64,000 nucleotides of DNA, from the NCBI RefSeq assembly GCF_018829635.1, contig NZ_JAHKKG010000002.1, forward strand, positions 186,001-250,000, read 5' to 3'. Positions 1-9,135 of this stretch are shown here, in pieces. The stretch is from Paractinoplanes bogorensis. GTDB taxonomy: Bacteria > Actinomycetota > Actinomycetes > Mycobacteriales > Micromonosporaceae. The translations under genes and the position numbers were made by a program. The stretch's first letter is position 1. Every line of letters starts with the position of its first letter. The notes under the pieces were generated by a model. That model was given only the letters and a program-made list of their open reading frames with translations, had not been told where the DNA came from and did no database searches.

Positions 1-1292
1 AGTTCGCCCAGCTCGGGGATCGTCCCGAAGTTCTTCGCGGCCATCGACACGCACCGGTTGACCAGGTTGCCCCAGCCCGCCACCAGCTCGTCGTTGTTGC
101 GCCGGACGAACTCGGCCCAGGTGAAGTCGGTGTCGTTGGACTCCGGCCCGGCCACGGCGATGAAGTAGCGCAGCGCGTCGGCGTCGTAGCGCTCGAGGAA
201 GTCGCGGACGTAGATGACCACCCGCCGCGACGAGGAGAACTTCCTGCCCTCCATGGTCAGGAACTCGCTCGAGACCACCTCGGTCGGCAGGTTGAGCCGG
301 CCCAGCTCGCCCGGCTCGCCGCCCTTGTCGCCCTCGCCGGAGTAGCCGAGCAGCAGCGCCGGCCAGATCACCGAGTGGAAGACGATGTTGTCCTTGCCCA
401 TGAAGTAGTAGCCGGACGCGTCCTTGCCCTGGGCGTCGGCCGACCACCACTGCCGCCACGCCTCGGGGTCGCCGGAGCGGCGGGCCCACTCGATCGAGGC
501 CGACAGGTAGCCGATGACCGCGTCGAACCACACGTAGATGCGCTTGTCGGAACGGTCGCGCCAGCCGTCGAGCGGGATCGGCACACCCCACTCGAGGTCA
601 CGGGTGATGGCCCGCGGCTGCAGGTCGTCGAGCAGGTTGCGGCTGAACTTCAGGACGTTGGGGCGCCAGTTCTCCCGCTGGTCGAGCCAGTTGCCGATGG
701 ACTCGGCGAACGCGGGCAGGTCGAGGAAGAAGTGCTCGGTCTCGACGAACTCCGGGGTCTCCCCGTTGATCTTGGAACGCGGGTTGATCAGCTGCTCGGG
801 GTCGAGCTGGTTGCCGCAGTTGTCGCACTGGTCGCCGCGGGCGCCGTCGTAGCCGCAGATCGGGCAGGTGCCCTCGATGTAGCGGTCGGGCAGGGTGCGC
901 CCGGTCGACGGCGAGCGCGCCCCCAGCGTCGTGCGCTTGACGATGTAGCCGTTGCGCTCGAGGGCGGTGAACAGCTCCTGCACCACCGCGTAGTGGTTGC
1001 GCGTGGTGGTGCGGGTGAACAGGTCGTAGGACAGGCCGAGGCCGTGCAGGTCTTCGACGATGACGCGGTTGTAGCGGTCGGCGAGCTCGCGCGGGGTCAC
1101 ACCCTCGGCGTCGGCCTGCACCTGGATCGGCGTGCCGTGCTCGTCGGTGCCCGACACCATGAGCACGTCGTGGCCGGCCATGCGCATGTACCGGCTGAAA
1201 ACGTCGGAGGGCACCCCGAAGCCGGAGACATGACCGATGTGGCGCGGGCCGTTGGCATAGGGCCAGGCGACCGCGGCGAGAACGTGACTCAT
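1..1292 (-). CDS. metG: methionyl-tRNA synthetase (3' part beyond window)
   Basis: Charges tRNA-Met with methionine in the cytoplasm. About 430 N-terminal residues are visible; the anticodon-binding end lies off the left edge. The start ATG (revcomp of 1290-1292) gives [21 protein letters not shown], which carries the class I HIGH-type motif near residue 19. A zinc knuckle CPICGYDG...CDNCG lies around residues 142-158, and KFSSSR, the actinobacterial form of KMSKS, around residue 349. The order metG, rsmI, pmt resembles Mycobacterium tuberculosis Rv1007c-Rv1002c. Identification is secure; only the 3' end is missing. Confidence 0.97.
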   Translation of the reverse strand, partial: MSHVLAAVAWPYANGPRHIGHVSGFGVPSDVFSRYMRMAGHDVLMVSGTDEHGTPIQVQADAEGVTPRELADRYNRVIVEDLHGLGLSYDLFTRTTTRNHYAVVQELFTALERNGYIVKRTTLGARSPSTGRTLPDRYIEGTCPICGYDGARGDQCDNCGNQLDPEQLINPRSKINGETPEFVETEHFFLDLPAFAESIGNWLDQRENWRPNVLKFSRNLLDDLQPRAITRDLEWGVPIPLDGWRDRSDKRIYVWFDAVIGYLSASIEWARRSGDPEAWRQWWSADAQGKDASGYYFMGKDNIVFHSVIWPALLLGYSGEGDKGGEPGELGRLNLPTEVVSSEFLTMEGRKFSSSRRVVIYVRDFLERYDADALRYFIAVAGPESNDTDFTWAEFVRRNNDELVAGWGNLVNRCVSMAAKNFGTIPELGE

Positions 1293-1424
1293 GGGGTACA
1301 AGCGTAGTGAGCGGCCCGGCCGCCTCGCGAACGGATTCGTTCCGCCACCCGCGAGATACTCATTTATCACGACACGCCCGTTTCGGAACGCGGTCATCGC
1401 GCGGCCGCGTAGTCCAATGGAGCC

Positions 1425-2759
1425 GTGCTCGGAGACACGCCACAACCAGGGGAAACGCCGCGCGGCGAGGGCGACCCGTGGTCGCTGCCCGATCCCGACG
1501 CGGCCTGGTGGCGCGGCGAGACCGACCGCTCGGCCGACGACCGCCCGCGGCGGCCGGGCGCCGAACCGGCCGCCGGCACCGGGGTGCTGCTGCCCCCGGC
1601 CGCTGTGCCACGCACCGGCGAGGCGGCCGCGGCGCACGCCTCCGGCGCCCAGGACGTGGCCGAGCAGCTGGCCCCGAAGTCGCGGGCCGAGCGGCCCCTG
1701 GACGCGGTCGTGCCGCTCGTCCGGCCGGCCGTCAAACCGCCCGCCGCGGTGGAACGCGACCACGACCGGCCCGACCCGCACCGTTACACCCCGCTGCGGC
1801 CGCCGGCCGGGCACACCGCGAAAGCCGACGCCGGGCACACGGCGAAAGCCGAAGCCGGGCCCACCGCGACAGCCGACGCTGAGCCCACCGCGAGAGCCGG
1901 GCAGAACACCAAGACCGACGCCGGGCACACCGCCCGGGCCAAGGCCACCGTCACTCCCCCGCCGGACGACGTGATGGTGCTGCCCGAGCCCAGCCTGCAC
2001 CACCGGCCGACCGTGCCGCTGGAGCAGCCCATGCCGGCCCGGCCCCGGCAGGCGGGCGACGCGACCGTACGCCCGACCGTGCCGCTGCCCCTGCCCACCG
2101 GCAGCCCGGCCACCGATGCCCGCCTGGAACGACTCGAGAACTCCGCGTTCTGGCGCGACCCGGTCGACGACACGATCGAGGTCGCGCCCGGCGAGGAACC
2201 GCCCCCGGTGCTCACCCGGGCCCGGCACCGCGGCACCGGCCGGGCCCGCAAGACCCCGGCGGCGTCCGGCCGGCCGCTCTCGGCCCAGGTCTCGCTGGTC
2301 GCCCTCGGCCTGGTCGCGGCGTTCTTCGCCTGGGTCAGCGCCGAGCCGTTCTGGCTGGCCGTCGGGCACGGCGACCAGGGGTACGCCACCACGACCACCT
2401 GCGTCGGCGACGGCGTGACCCAGCGCTGCGCCGGGCGCTTCGCGGCGGCCGACGGCACCTACACGATCACCCGGGTCCGGCTGCTCGGCGTCGAGGGACA
2501 GGCCCGCATCCCCGGGGCGGTCACCCCGGCCCGGATGGTCAGCCCGGACAGCCGGCAGGCGTACATCGGCGGCACCGGAGTCCTGCTCCAGCTGCGCTGG
2601 CTGCTCGGGTTCGTGCTGGTGCTGCTGTGCGGCTACGCCATCTCGGGCGTGACCCGGGCGCGGCGGCTCGAGACGGCCCGGGCCCGGCGCGGCGCCGTCC
2701 TGCTCAGCCTGGCCGGCCCGCTGGCCCTGCTGGCCGGTTTCCTGGCTGCGGCGTATTAG
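1425..2759 (+). CDS. Pro/Ala-rich membrane protein, unknown function
   Basis: 444 residues from a GTG start. The first ~270 residues are low-complexity, Pro/Ala/Arg-rich and probably cytoplasmic. Residues ~125-165 contain a degenerate repeat of the type GHTAKADA / GHTAKAEA / GPTATADA. Three hydrophobic stretches follow: [14 protein letters not shown] near 290, [14 protein letters not shown] near 395 and [19 protein letters not shown] at the C-terminus. A loop between the first two holds two cysteines ([13 protein letters not shown]) that could form an extracytoplasmic disulfide. The 3' end overlaps the convergent rsmI gene by 56 bp. I recognise no family; an envelope protein is a guess from topology only. 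Confidence 0.75.
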   Translation: MLGDTPQPGETPRGEGDPWSLPDPDAAWWRGETDRSADDRPRRPGAEPAAGTGVLLPPAAVPRTGEAAAAHASGAQDVAEQLAPKSRAERPLDAVVPLVRPAVKPPAAVERDHDRPDPHRYTPLRPPAGHTAKADAGHTAKAEAGPTATADAEPTARAGQNTKTDAGHTARAKATVTPPPDDVMVLPEPSLHHRPTVPLEQPMPARPRQAGDATVRPTVPLPLPTGSPATDARLERLENSAFWRDPVDDTIEVAPGEEPPPVLTRARHRGTGRARKTPAASGRPLSAQVSLVALGLVAAFFAWVSAEPFWLAVGHGDQGYATTTTCVGDGVTQRCAGRFAAADGTYTITRVRLLGVEGQARIPGAVTPARMVSPDSRQAYIGGTGVLLQLRWLLGFVLVLLCGYAISGVTRARRLETARARRGAVLLSLAGPLALLAGFLAAAY

Positions 2760-3594
2760 CCAGCGCGTACACCTCGCGCTTCTTCAGGCCGTACTCGTCG
2801 GCGACCGCCTGCACGGCGTCGCGCCGCGACAACCCGGCCGCCTCACGGGCGGCCACCGCGGCCAGCAGATCGTCGTCGGTGGGTCGCTCGGCCGGGCGCG
2901 GCGGGGCCCCGCCGACCACCACGGTGATCTCGCCCCGGGGCTCCGCGCGCCGGGCCCAGGCGGCCAGCTCGACCGCGGTGTCGCGCCGGATCTCCTCGTA
3001 CGTCTTGGTCAGCTCGCGGCAGACCGCGGCGGGCCGCTCGTCGCCGAACGTGGCCGCGAGATCGTCCAGCATGCCCGCGATCCGGTGCGGGGCCTCGAAG
3101 AAGACGAGGGTGCGGGGCTCGGCCGCGAGCTCCCGCAGACGCGCGCGGCGGTGTGATCCCGTACGGGGAAGAAAGCCCTCGAAGACGAACCGGTCACTCG
3201 GCAGGCCGGAGAGCGCGAGAGCGGTGGTGACGGCGCTCGGGCCGGGGGCGGCGGTGACCGGGAAACCGGCGTCCAGAGCCGCCCGCACCAGGCGATATCC
3301 CGGGTCGGAGACGCTCGGCATGCCCCCGTCGGTGACCACGGCGACGACCGAGCCGGCGGCCAGGGCGTCGACGAGTTCCGGCGTACGCCGCTCGTCGTTG
3401 CCCTCGAAGTAGGAGACGACCCGCCCGCCGACCGTCACATCCAGGTCACGGGCCAGCCGGGCCAGACGGCGGGTGTCCTCGGCCGCGATCACATCGGCCG
3501 TGGACAGCACTTCCCGCAGCCGGGCCGAGGCGTCCCCGACGTTGCCCAGCGGCGCGCCGACCAGCACGACCCGTCCCTGTTCATTGGAAACCAC
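2704..3594 (-). CDS. rsmI: 16S rRNA 2'-O-ribose C1402 methyltransferase RsmI
   Basis: SAM-dependent tetrapyrrole-methylase-fold enzyme that 2'-O-methylates C1402 of 16S rRNA. Family motifs are in order: [18 protein letters not shown] near the N-terminus, the ..[18 protein letters not shown] segment, [18 protein letters not shown], and [17 protein letters not shown] followed by FEGFLPR. I prefer the GTG at 3594 ([11 protein letters not shown]) over an upstream GTG at 3612 because the domain begins right after it. It is divergent from pmt across ~67 bp, so both promoters must lie in that gap. The C-terminal [12 protein letters not shown] tail runs into the convergent neighbour. Confidence 0.95.
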   Translation of the reverse strand: MVSNEQGRVVLVGAPLGNVGDASARLREVLSTADVIAAEDTRRLARLARDLDVTVGGRVVSYFEGNDERRTPELVDALAAGSVVAVVTDGGMPSVSDPGYRLVRAALDAGFPVTAAPGPSAVTTALALSGLPSDRFVFEGFLPRTGSHRRARLRELAAEPRTLVFFEAPHRIAGMLDDLAATFGDERPAAVCRELTKTYEEIRRDTAVELAAWARRAEPRGEITVVVGGAPPRPAERPTDDDLLAAVAAREAAGLSRRDAVQAVADEYGLKKREVYALANTPQPGNRPAGPAGRPG

Positions 3595-3661
3595 GGCAAA
3601 AGTCCACCACACGGGGCCACGGCGAGCGCAGTGGGACAGGTCAACGCCCTACGATCGCGGG

Positions 3662-5230
3662 GTGACTACGGCGGCGACCACGGAGACAGAGCCCACCCCG
3701 GACCCGCCGGAGGCGGACCAGCCCCGCGGCGTCCCGCAGATCGTGCGGCGGCGCCTGGCCACCCTCGACAACTGGCTCAACCCGCACTCGTGGCTGGTCA
3801 CCGCGGTGGTCGTGACGATCGCGGCGATCCTGCGGCTGAACGGGATCAGCAACCCGAAGGGCTACATCTTCGACGAGGTCTACTACCCGACCGACGCCTG
3901 GGACATGCTGCAGCACGGCGTCGAGTGGGACGAGAAGACCAACGGCCCGGCCTACGTGGTGCATCCACCGCTCGGCAAGTGGCTCATCGCGCTCGGCGAG
4001 ATGATCTTCGGCAACAACGAGCTGGGCTGGCGTTTCCCGGCCGCGATCGCCGGCACCGTGATGATCCTGATCCTGATCCGGGTCACCTACCGGCTGTTCC
4101 ACTCGGTGCTGCTGGCCGGCCTGGCCGGGATGCTGATGGCCCTCGACGGCTTCCAGCTGGTGCTCTCGCGCACGTCGCTGCTCGACATCTTCCTGGGCAC
4201 GTTCATCCTGGCCACGTTCGCCGCACTGGTGCTCGACCGCGACCACTACCGGCGGCAGTGGGTGCGGGCGCTGGAGAACGGCTACGACCCGGCCCAGACG
4301 CCGACCGTGCCCCGGATCGTGCCGTGGTGGCTGCTCGTCGCTGGGGTCACCTTCGGGATGGCGTGCGGGGTGAAGTGGAGCGCGCTGTTCTTCGCCCCGT
4401 TCCTCGCCGCCCTGGTGATCCTGTGGCGGGTGCAGGCCCGCCGCTCGGCCGGGGTGCGCGGGCCGTTCCTGGCCGGCATCCTCGGCGACCTCGGCTGGCT
4501 GCTGCTCAGCTTCGGCCTCACCTTCGTCATCTATCTGGCCACCTGGACCGGCTGGTTCGTCACCGACACCGGCTACTTCCGGCACTACCGCGAGGCCAAC
4601 GGCATGAGCGAGCCGCCGGTGATCGGCGCCCTGCTCAACCTGTGGCACTACCACCAGGAGGCCTACCGGTTCCACAGTGGCCTGACCGAGCGGCACGTCT
4701 ATCAGTCCTGGCCGTGGCAGTGGCTGCTGCTCGGCCGGCCGGTCGCGTTCTACTGGAACAACTCCGGCGACTGCGGGGCGCCCAGCTGCGCCCGCGAGAT
4801 CCTGCTGCTGGGCACGCCGATCCTGTGGTGGTCGTTCCTGCCCGCGCTGGCCGGGCTGATCTGGTTCGGCCTGGCCCGGCGGGACTGGCGGGCCTGGGCG
4901 ATCCTGGTGCCCACCGTGGCCGGCCTGCTGCCGTGGTTCTACTACGCGGTCAAGGACGGCCGCACGATGTTCTCGTTCTACGTCCTGCCCGCGCTGCCGT
5001 TCCTGATCCTGGCCGTCGTCTACGTCCTCGGCGCGATCATGACGCCACCCGACGGGATAGCCCAGGGCAAGTCTCGAACCGACCGGCAGCTCATCGGCAC
5101 CGTCGTTGCGGGCGCCTACCTGGTGCTGGTCGCGGTGTGCTTCGCGTACTTCTACCCGATCTTCGTCGGGCATCTGATCCCGTACGAGAGCTGGTCCGGC
5201 CGGATGTGGCTGGGCGGGCGCTGGATCTAG
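3662..5230 (+). CDS. pmt: dolichyl-phosphate-mannose-protein mannosyltransferase (GT39)
   Basis: Polytopic membrane enzyme that transfers mannose from polyprenyl-phosphate-mannose to Ser/Thr of proteins being secreted through Sec. 522 residues from the GTG at 3662. After a short acidic cytoplasmic tail comes a first membrane span (WLVTAVVVTIAAILRL), then the loop GYIFDEVYYPTDAW with the catalytic Asp-Glu pair, then PPLGKWLIALGE and about ten further spans. The C-terminus (ESWSGRMWLGGRWI) is the conserved family ending. Homologue of Mtb Rv1002c, also divergent from rsmI. The Thr/Pro-rich secreted proteins in this window are plausible substrates, which is inference. Confidence 0.95.
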   Translation: MTTAATTETEPTPDPPEADQPRGVPQIVRRRLATLDNWLNPHSWLVTAVVVTIAAILRLNGISNPKGYIFDEVYYPTDAWDMLQHGVEWDEKTNGPAYVVHPPLGKWLIALGEMIFGNNELGWRFPAAIAGTVMILILIRVTYRLFHSVLLAGLAGMLMALDGFQLVLSRTSLLDIFLGTFILATFAALVLDRDHYRRQWVRALENGYDPAQTPTVPRIVPWWLLVAGVTFGMACGVKWSALFFAPFLAALVILWRVQARRSAGVRGPFLAGILGDLGWLLLSFGLTFVIYLATWTGWFVTDTGYFRHYREANGMSEPPVIGALLNLWHYHQEAYRFHSGLTERHVYQSWPWQWLLLGRPVAFYWNNSGDCGAPSCAREILLLGTPILWWSFLPALAGLIWFGLARRDWRAWAILVPTVAGLLPWFYYAVKDGRTMFSFYVLPALPFLILAVVYVLGAIMTPPDGIAQGKSRTDRQLIGTVVAGAYLVLVAVCFAYFYPIFVGHLIPYESWSGRMWLGGRWI

Positions 5231-5710
5231 CGCGGTTGAGCGTCACGCGCGGCTGAGTCATCTTTGCGCTGGAAATAGGGCGCGCCCCGATCGCCTGCCA
5301 CGGGGGAAGCGGGCGATAGGGGCGCGCACCTCGAAGCTTAACGACCTCCGATGGCAGGCACAACGGGGCGCCGGGGGAACTTTCAAATTTCGATCAAGCG
5401 TATTCGACAATACGGACATAGCCGTATATTCTTTGCGTAAGTAATATAACGCCGCGCGAATAAGCTTCGGCCTTTTGCCTCTTTCACTGTCGGCGATGCG
5501 ACAGGAAAACATTTGGCGAAACCGCGTAACCTCGTCCCGTTGCGCTATTCGCCGCAGCTCAGCGACGCATTGTTGACCATGGCACATATGCGACGCTATC
5601 TGGTCAAACGTAAACGCTCATCATTTCGGTTGATTTCCGGGAAACGATCATCCGTCATGCGTAAGAGTGAGCGTTTTCAAGATCGGCGTTTATGTTTTTA
5701 AGCTCGCCGC
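5231..5710. other. 480-bp intergenic region with AT-rich island
   Basis: After the hairpin, roughly 5370-5705 is markedly richer in A/T than the rest of the window. It contains TACGG-N6-CCGTA (5411-5426) and a 9-bp inverted repeat, AAACGCTCA (5612-5620) with TGAGCGTTT (5668-5676). I see no convincing gene; short reading frames on both strands lack codon bias. It is probably an extended promoter/regulatory region for the gene starting at 5711, though foreign DNA is possible. Confidence 0.5.
5280..5327 (+). terminator. strong hairpin after pmt
   Basis: Left arm 5280-5298 and right arm 5309-5327 pair at 17 of 19 positions around a 10-nt loop, starting 50 bp after the pmt stop. There is no U-tract, as is common for actinobacterial terminators. 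Confidence 0.7.
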
Positions 5711-6634
5711 GTGACTTCGCAGGAGCAAGAAAACCCGCATTCCGTCGCATCCGACTATCCCGAGACCGAAGTGATCTCGGTCGAGACACCCGCACCGGTG
5801 TTCGTGGACAGCACCGGGCGCCGCAGCCGGTTCCTGCGGCGTATCGCGTACGGCTTCGGCGCGCTCGTCATGCTGTACGGCGGCCTGATCAGCGTCAGCC
5901 TGGCCGGCGGCCCGGTGCGCTCCAGCGCCGTGCTGCCGCTGCCCGGTCTCGAGCCCGAGAAGAAGGCGACGCCGGCCCCCAAGCCGCCGAACCCGACTCC
6001 GGCGCCCACCCCGACGACCCAGGCGGCCCGGGCGTTCACCATTGCCGAAGCCCAGCCGCGCCGGACCACCCGCCCGCCGGCCCCACGCCTCGAATCGACC
6101 CGGGCGCCCGCGACCCGGACGCCGACCCCGACGGTGACGCCGAAGCCGTCGAAGTCGACGCCGATCACCGAGTCGGTCCCCACCAAGCCGGTCAAGCCGA
6201 CCACGACCCCGCCCACGACGCCGAGCGCGACCCCGCCCACCACCACCCCGCCGCCGCAGGTCGATCCGGTCGTGCCGGCACCGCCGGCCCCGCCCGCGGT
6301 GACCGGCGGGACGGCCGGAGCCGGCGGAAGCGGCGGAGCCGGCGGCGGATCAGGGGGCGCACCAGTCGTCGACAGCCCTGCGAGCCCGAGCCAGCCCGGC
6401 TCGGGCTCGTCCGCCTCCGGTGGCGCCGGCGGCAGCAGCGGGAGTGAGCCGAGCGGTTCCGGGGGCGCGGAGGGCCCCGGCAGCAGCCAGACCAAGCCCG
6501 CGACCACGACCCAACCCCAGCTCGCGGCCGCGAGCGCCGACGTCCCGGCCAAGACCCCCGAGATAACCGCTGTGCAGGCCACCGACCTGGTGCTCACCGA
6601 CTCGATATCCCTCACGAGCAAGGTGCTTCAGTGA
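5711..6634 (+). CDS. membrane-anchored Pro/Thr/Gly-rich surface protein
   Basis: 307 residues from a GTG start. A ~45-residue cytoplasmic head is followed by one membrane span (YGFGALVMLYGGLISVSLAG), then a long extracytoplasmic region of TPAPTPT / KPTTTPPTTPSATPP type and a Gly/Ser-rich stretch. No catalytic domain. The stop overlaps the start of the deacetylase-glycosyltransferase gene by 4 nt (GTGA), so the two are translationally coupled. A role in exporting or anchoring the polysaccharide made by the neighbour is inference. The Thr/Pro density makes it a good candidate for O-mannosylation. Confidence 0.75.
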   Translation: MTSQEQENPHSVASDYPETEVISVETPAPVFVDSTGRRSRFLRRIAYGFGALVMLYGGLISVSLAGGPVRSSAVLPLPGLEPEKKATPAPKPPNPTPAPTPTTQAARAFTIAEAQPRRTTRPPAPRLESTRAPATRTPTPTVTPKPSKSTPITESVPTKPVKPTTTPPTTPSATPPTTTPPPQVDPVVPAPPAPPAVTGGTAGAGGSGGAGGGSGGAPVVDSPASPSQPGSGSSASGGAGGSSGSEPSGSGGAEGPGSSQTKPATTTQPQLAAASADVPAKTPEITAVQATDLVLTDSISLTSKVLQ

Positions 6635-9078
6635 CCCCCCACACCCCGGCCCATCAGGCCCCACCCCCCAACACCCCACCCCCGATGCCACCGCGGAAGG
6701 CCCGCACCCGCGGCCGCGGGCCGGTCCGGCGCCGCCTCCTGCCGCGGCCCCGCATCCTGCTCGGCTCGCTGCTGGTGCTGGTCTTCGTCGGCATCCTGGT
6801 CGTGCAGGCCTACATCAACGCCGAGTTCAAGAGCGACCACCTCGACTCCGAGGTCGGCGACCAGGACCCGGTCCCGGCCGCGATCCTCGACGGCGGCCCG
6901 GTCATCAACACCACCGGCGGGCAGGCCAGCACCAGCCGGATGCCCCCCAAGACGATCGCGCTGACCTTCGACGACGGTCCCGATCCGACGTGGACACCGA
7001 AGGTCCTGGACGTCCTGAACGAGTACGGCGCGCACGGCACGTTCTTCGTCATCGGGTCCGAGGTGTCGCGGCACCCGGCGCTCACCAAGCGGATCACCGA
7101 CGACGGGCACGAGCTCGGCCTGCACACCTTCACGCACCCGAACCTGCAGCGCATCGCCCCGTGGCGGCGCACCCTGGAGCTCTCCCAGACGCAGGTCGCG
7201 ATCGCCCGGGCCACCGGCGTGCACACCAACCTGGCCCGGTTCCCCTACTCGTCCAAGAACGCCGCGATCGACGACGTCAACTGGAAGATCATCCAGGACG
7301 CCGGCCGGCAGGGGTACCTGGTCGTGGTCAACGACCTGGACAGCGAGGACTGGCAGCGCCCCGGCGTACCGCAGATCATCCGGAACGCCACCCCGGCCGG
7401 CGGCGCCTCGGCCGTCATCCTGTTCCACGACGCCGGCGGCGACCGGGCCCAGTCGGTCGAGGCGTTGCGCCAGTTCATCCCGGCCATGCAGGCCCGCGGC
7501 TACACGTTCACGACGGTCACCGAGGGGCTCAACGGCACCATCGAGCAGAGCAAGGCGAACGTTCCGGAACTGGCCGAGAACCCGGCGGCGCCCGGCACCG
7601 ACGTGTGGCGCGGCACGGCGGTGATCTGGACCGTACGGCTGGCCGACGGGCTCGTCTGGTTCATCGCGATCCTGTTCCTCGTGGTCGGGGCGCTGACCAT
7701 CGGGCGTACGGCGTTGCTGCTGCTCCTGGCCACCCGTCACGCCCGGCAGCGCCGTAAGAAGAGCTGGAGCTGGGGTCCGCCGGTGCTCGAACCGGTGTCG
7801 GTCATCGTGCCCGCCTACAACGAGAAGGAGGGCATCGAGGCGGCCGTACGCTCCCTGGCCGGCGGCGACTATCCGCACATCGAGGTGGTGGTCGTCGACG
7901 ACGGTTCCACCGACGGCACGGCGGCCCTGGTCGAGCAGATGCGGCTGCCCAACGTACGGGTCGTCCGGGTGCCCAACGGCGGCAAGTCGAACGCCCTCAA
8001 CACCGGGATCGCCCTCGCCCGGCACGAGCTGATCGTCACCGTCGACGGCGACACGATCTTCGAACCGGACTCGATCCGGACGCTGGTCCAGCCGTTCGCC
8101 GACCCGACGGTCGGCGCGATCGCGGGCAACGTCAAGGTCGGCAACCGGGAGAAGATGGTCGCGGCCTGGCAGCACATCGAATACGTGATCGGCTTCAACC
8201 TGGACCGCCGGCTGTACGAGGTGCTCGGCATCATGCCGACCGTGCCCGGCGCGATCGGCGCGTTCCGCCGCAAGGCCCTGGCCCAGGTGGGCGGGATCAG
8301 CGACGAGACGCTGGCCGAGGACACCGACGTCACGATGGCGATGCTGCGGGCCGGCTGGCGGGTCGTCTACGCCGAGGACGCCAAGGCCTGGACCGAGGCC
8401 CCGGCCACGCTGGAGCAGCTGTACCGGCAGCGTTACCGGTGGAGCTACGGCACCATGCAGGCGATGTGGAAGCACCGCCGGGCCCTGTTCGACAAGGGAC
8501 CGTCGGGCCGGTTCGGGCGGGTCGGACTGCCGTTCCTGGCGCTGTTCGGGGTGGCGTTGCCGATGCTCGCCCCGGTGGTCGACATCATGCTGCTCTACGG
8601 CCTGGTCTTCTGGGAGCTGCAGGAGACCGTGATCGCCTGGCTCGGCATGCTGGCCCTGCAGCTGTTCACGGCGGCGGTGGCGTTCCGCTTCGACCGCGAG
8701 TCGCTCAAACCGCTGTGGCGGTTGCCGCTGCAGCAGTTCGCCTACCGGCAGCTGATGTATCTGGTGCTCATGCAGTCGGCGACCACCGCCCTGACCGGCG
8801 GCCGGTTGCGCTGGCACAAGCTGCACCGGGCCGGTCTGGGCCAGCGCGCCGCCGAGATGCCCCCGGCGCCGCCGCTCGCCCGTGAGGTTGCGCCGATTGT
8901 GGACACTTGGCCGTCGACGCTGGGTCAGGCCCGCGACGACGGGCATCCCGCGGCGGGCCGGGCCCTGGCCCGGCCGGTCGTGCCGGCCCAACCGGTCCGC
9001 GACGAGCTCGGACCCGAGGATCTTCCGTCAGCCGGCTCGCCCCCGGGTGGCGGTTCCGGCCCGGTCTACACCGGGTGA
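6631..9078 (+). CDS. polysaccharide deacetylase - family 2 glycosyltransferase fusion
   Basis: 815-residue membrane protein. After one N-terminal span (LLGSLLVLVFVGILVVQAYI) comes an extracytoplasmic NodB deacetylase domain (~105-300) with TFDDGPDPTWTPKVL, HTFTHPN and RFPYSSK. A second span (~335-365) leads to a cytoplasmic GT2 domain (~385-640) with SVIVPAYNEKEG, VVVVDDGSTDGT, the metal-binding VDGDT, catalytic EDTDVTM and QRYRW. Several C-terminal spans follow. The GT2 part resembles chitin/hyaluronan/cellulose-type processive synthases. The expected product is an N-acetylhexosamine polymer deacetylated outside the membrane; the exact polymer cannot be read from sequence. Confidence 0.9.
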   Translation: MTPHTPAHQAPPPNTPPPMPPRKARTRGRGPVRRRLLPRPRILLGSLLVLVFVGILVVQAYINAEFKSDHLDSEVGDQDPVPAAILDGGPVINTTGGQASTSRMPPKTIALTFDDGPDPTWTPKVLDVLNEYGAHGTFFVIGSEVSRHPALTKRITDDGHELGLHTFTHPNLQRIAPWRRTLELSQTQVAIARATGVHTNLARFPYSSKNAAIDDVNWKIIQDAGRQGYLVVVNDLDSEDWQRPGVPQIIRNATPAGGASAVILFHDAGGDRAQSVEALRQFIPAMQARGYTFTTVTEGLNGTIEQSKANVPELAENPAAPGTDVWRGTAVIWTVRLADGLVWFIAILFLVVGALTIGRTALLLLLATRHARQRRKKSWSWGPPVLEPVSVIVPAYNEKEGIEAAVRSLAGGDYPHIEVVVVDDGSTDGTAALVEQMRLPNVRVVRVPNGGKSNALNTGIALARHELIVTVDGDTIFEPDSIRTLVQPFADPTVGAIAGNVKVGNREKMVAAWQHIEYVIGFNLDRRLYEVLGIMPTVPGAIGAFRRKALAQVGGISDETLAEDTDVTMAMLRAGWRVVYAEDAKAWTEAPATLEQLYRQRYRWSYGTMQAMWKHRRALFDKGPSGRFGRVGLPFLALFGVALPMLAPVVDIMLLYGLVFWELQETVIAWLGMLALQLFTAAVAFRFDRESLKPLWRLPLQQFAYRQLMYLVLMQSATTALTGGRLRWHKLHRAGLGQRAAEMPPAPPLAREVAPIVDTWPSTLGQARDDGHPAAGRALARPVVPAQPVRDELGPEDLPSAGSPPGGGSGPVYTG

Positions 9079-9082
9079 GACG

Positions 9083-9127
9083 TCGGTCCGCGCCCGCTCG
9101 AACTGCAGCCGAGCGGGCGCGGACCGA
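9083..9127. terminator. bidirectional terminator between convergent genes
   Basis: Perfect 18-bp stem, arms 9083-9100 and 9110-9127, with a 9-nt loop. It lies between two converging stop codons at 9078 and 9136. Confidence 0.85.
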
Positions 9128-9135
9128 TGTGCTGA

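Noticed and set aside
5258..5587. 109-residue minus-strand frame in the AT-rich gap
   Set aside because: Has no credible RBS, crosses the pmt terminator hairpin and matches no family; kept as intergenic.
6628..8991. 787-residue minus-strand frame
   Set aside because: Antisense to the deacetylase-glycosyltransferase gene, whose motifs are unambiguous.
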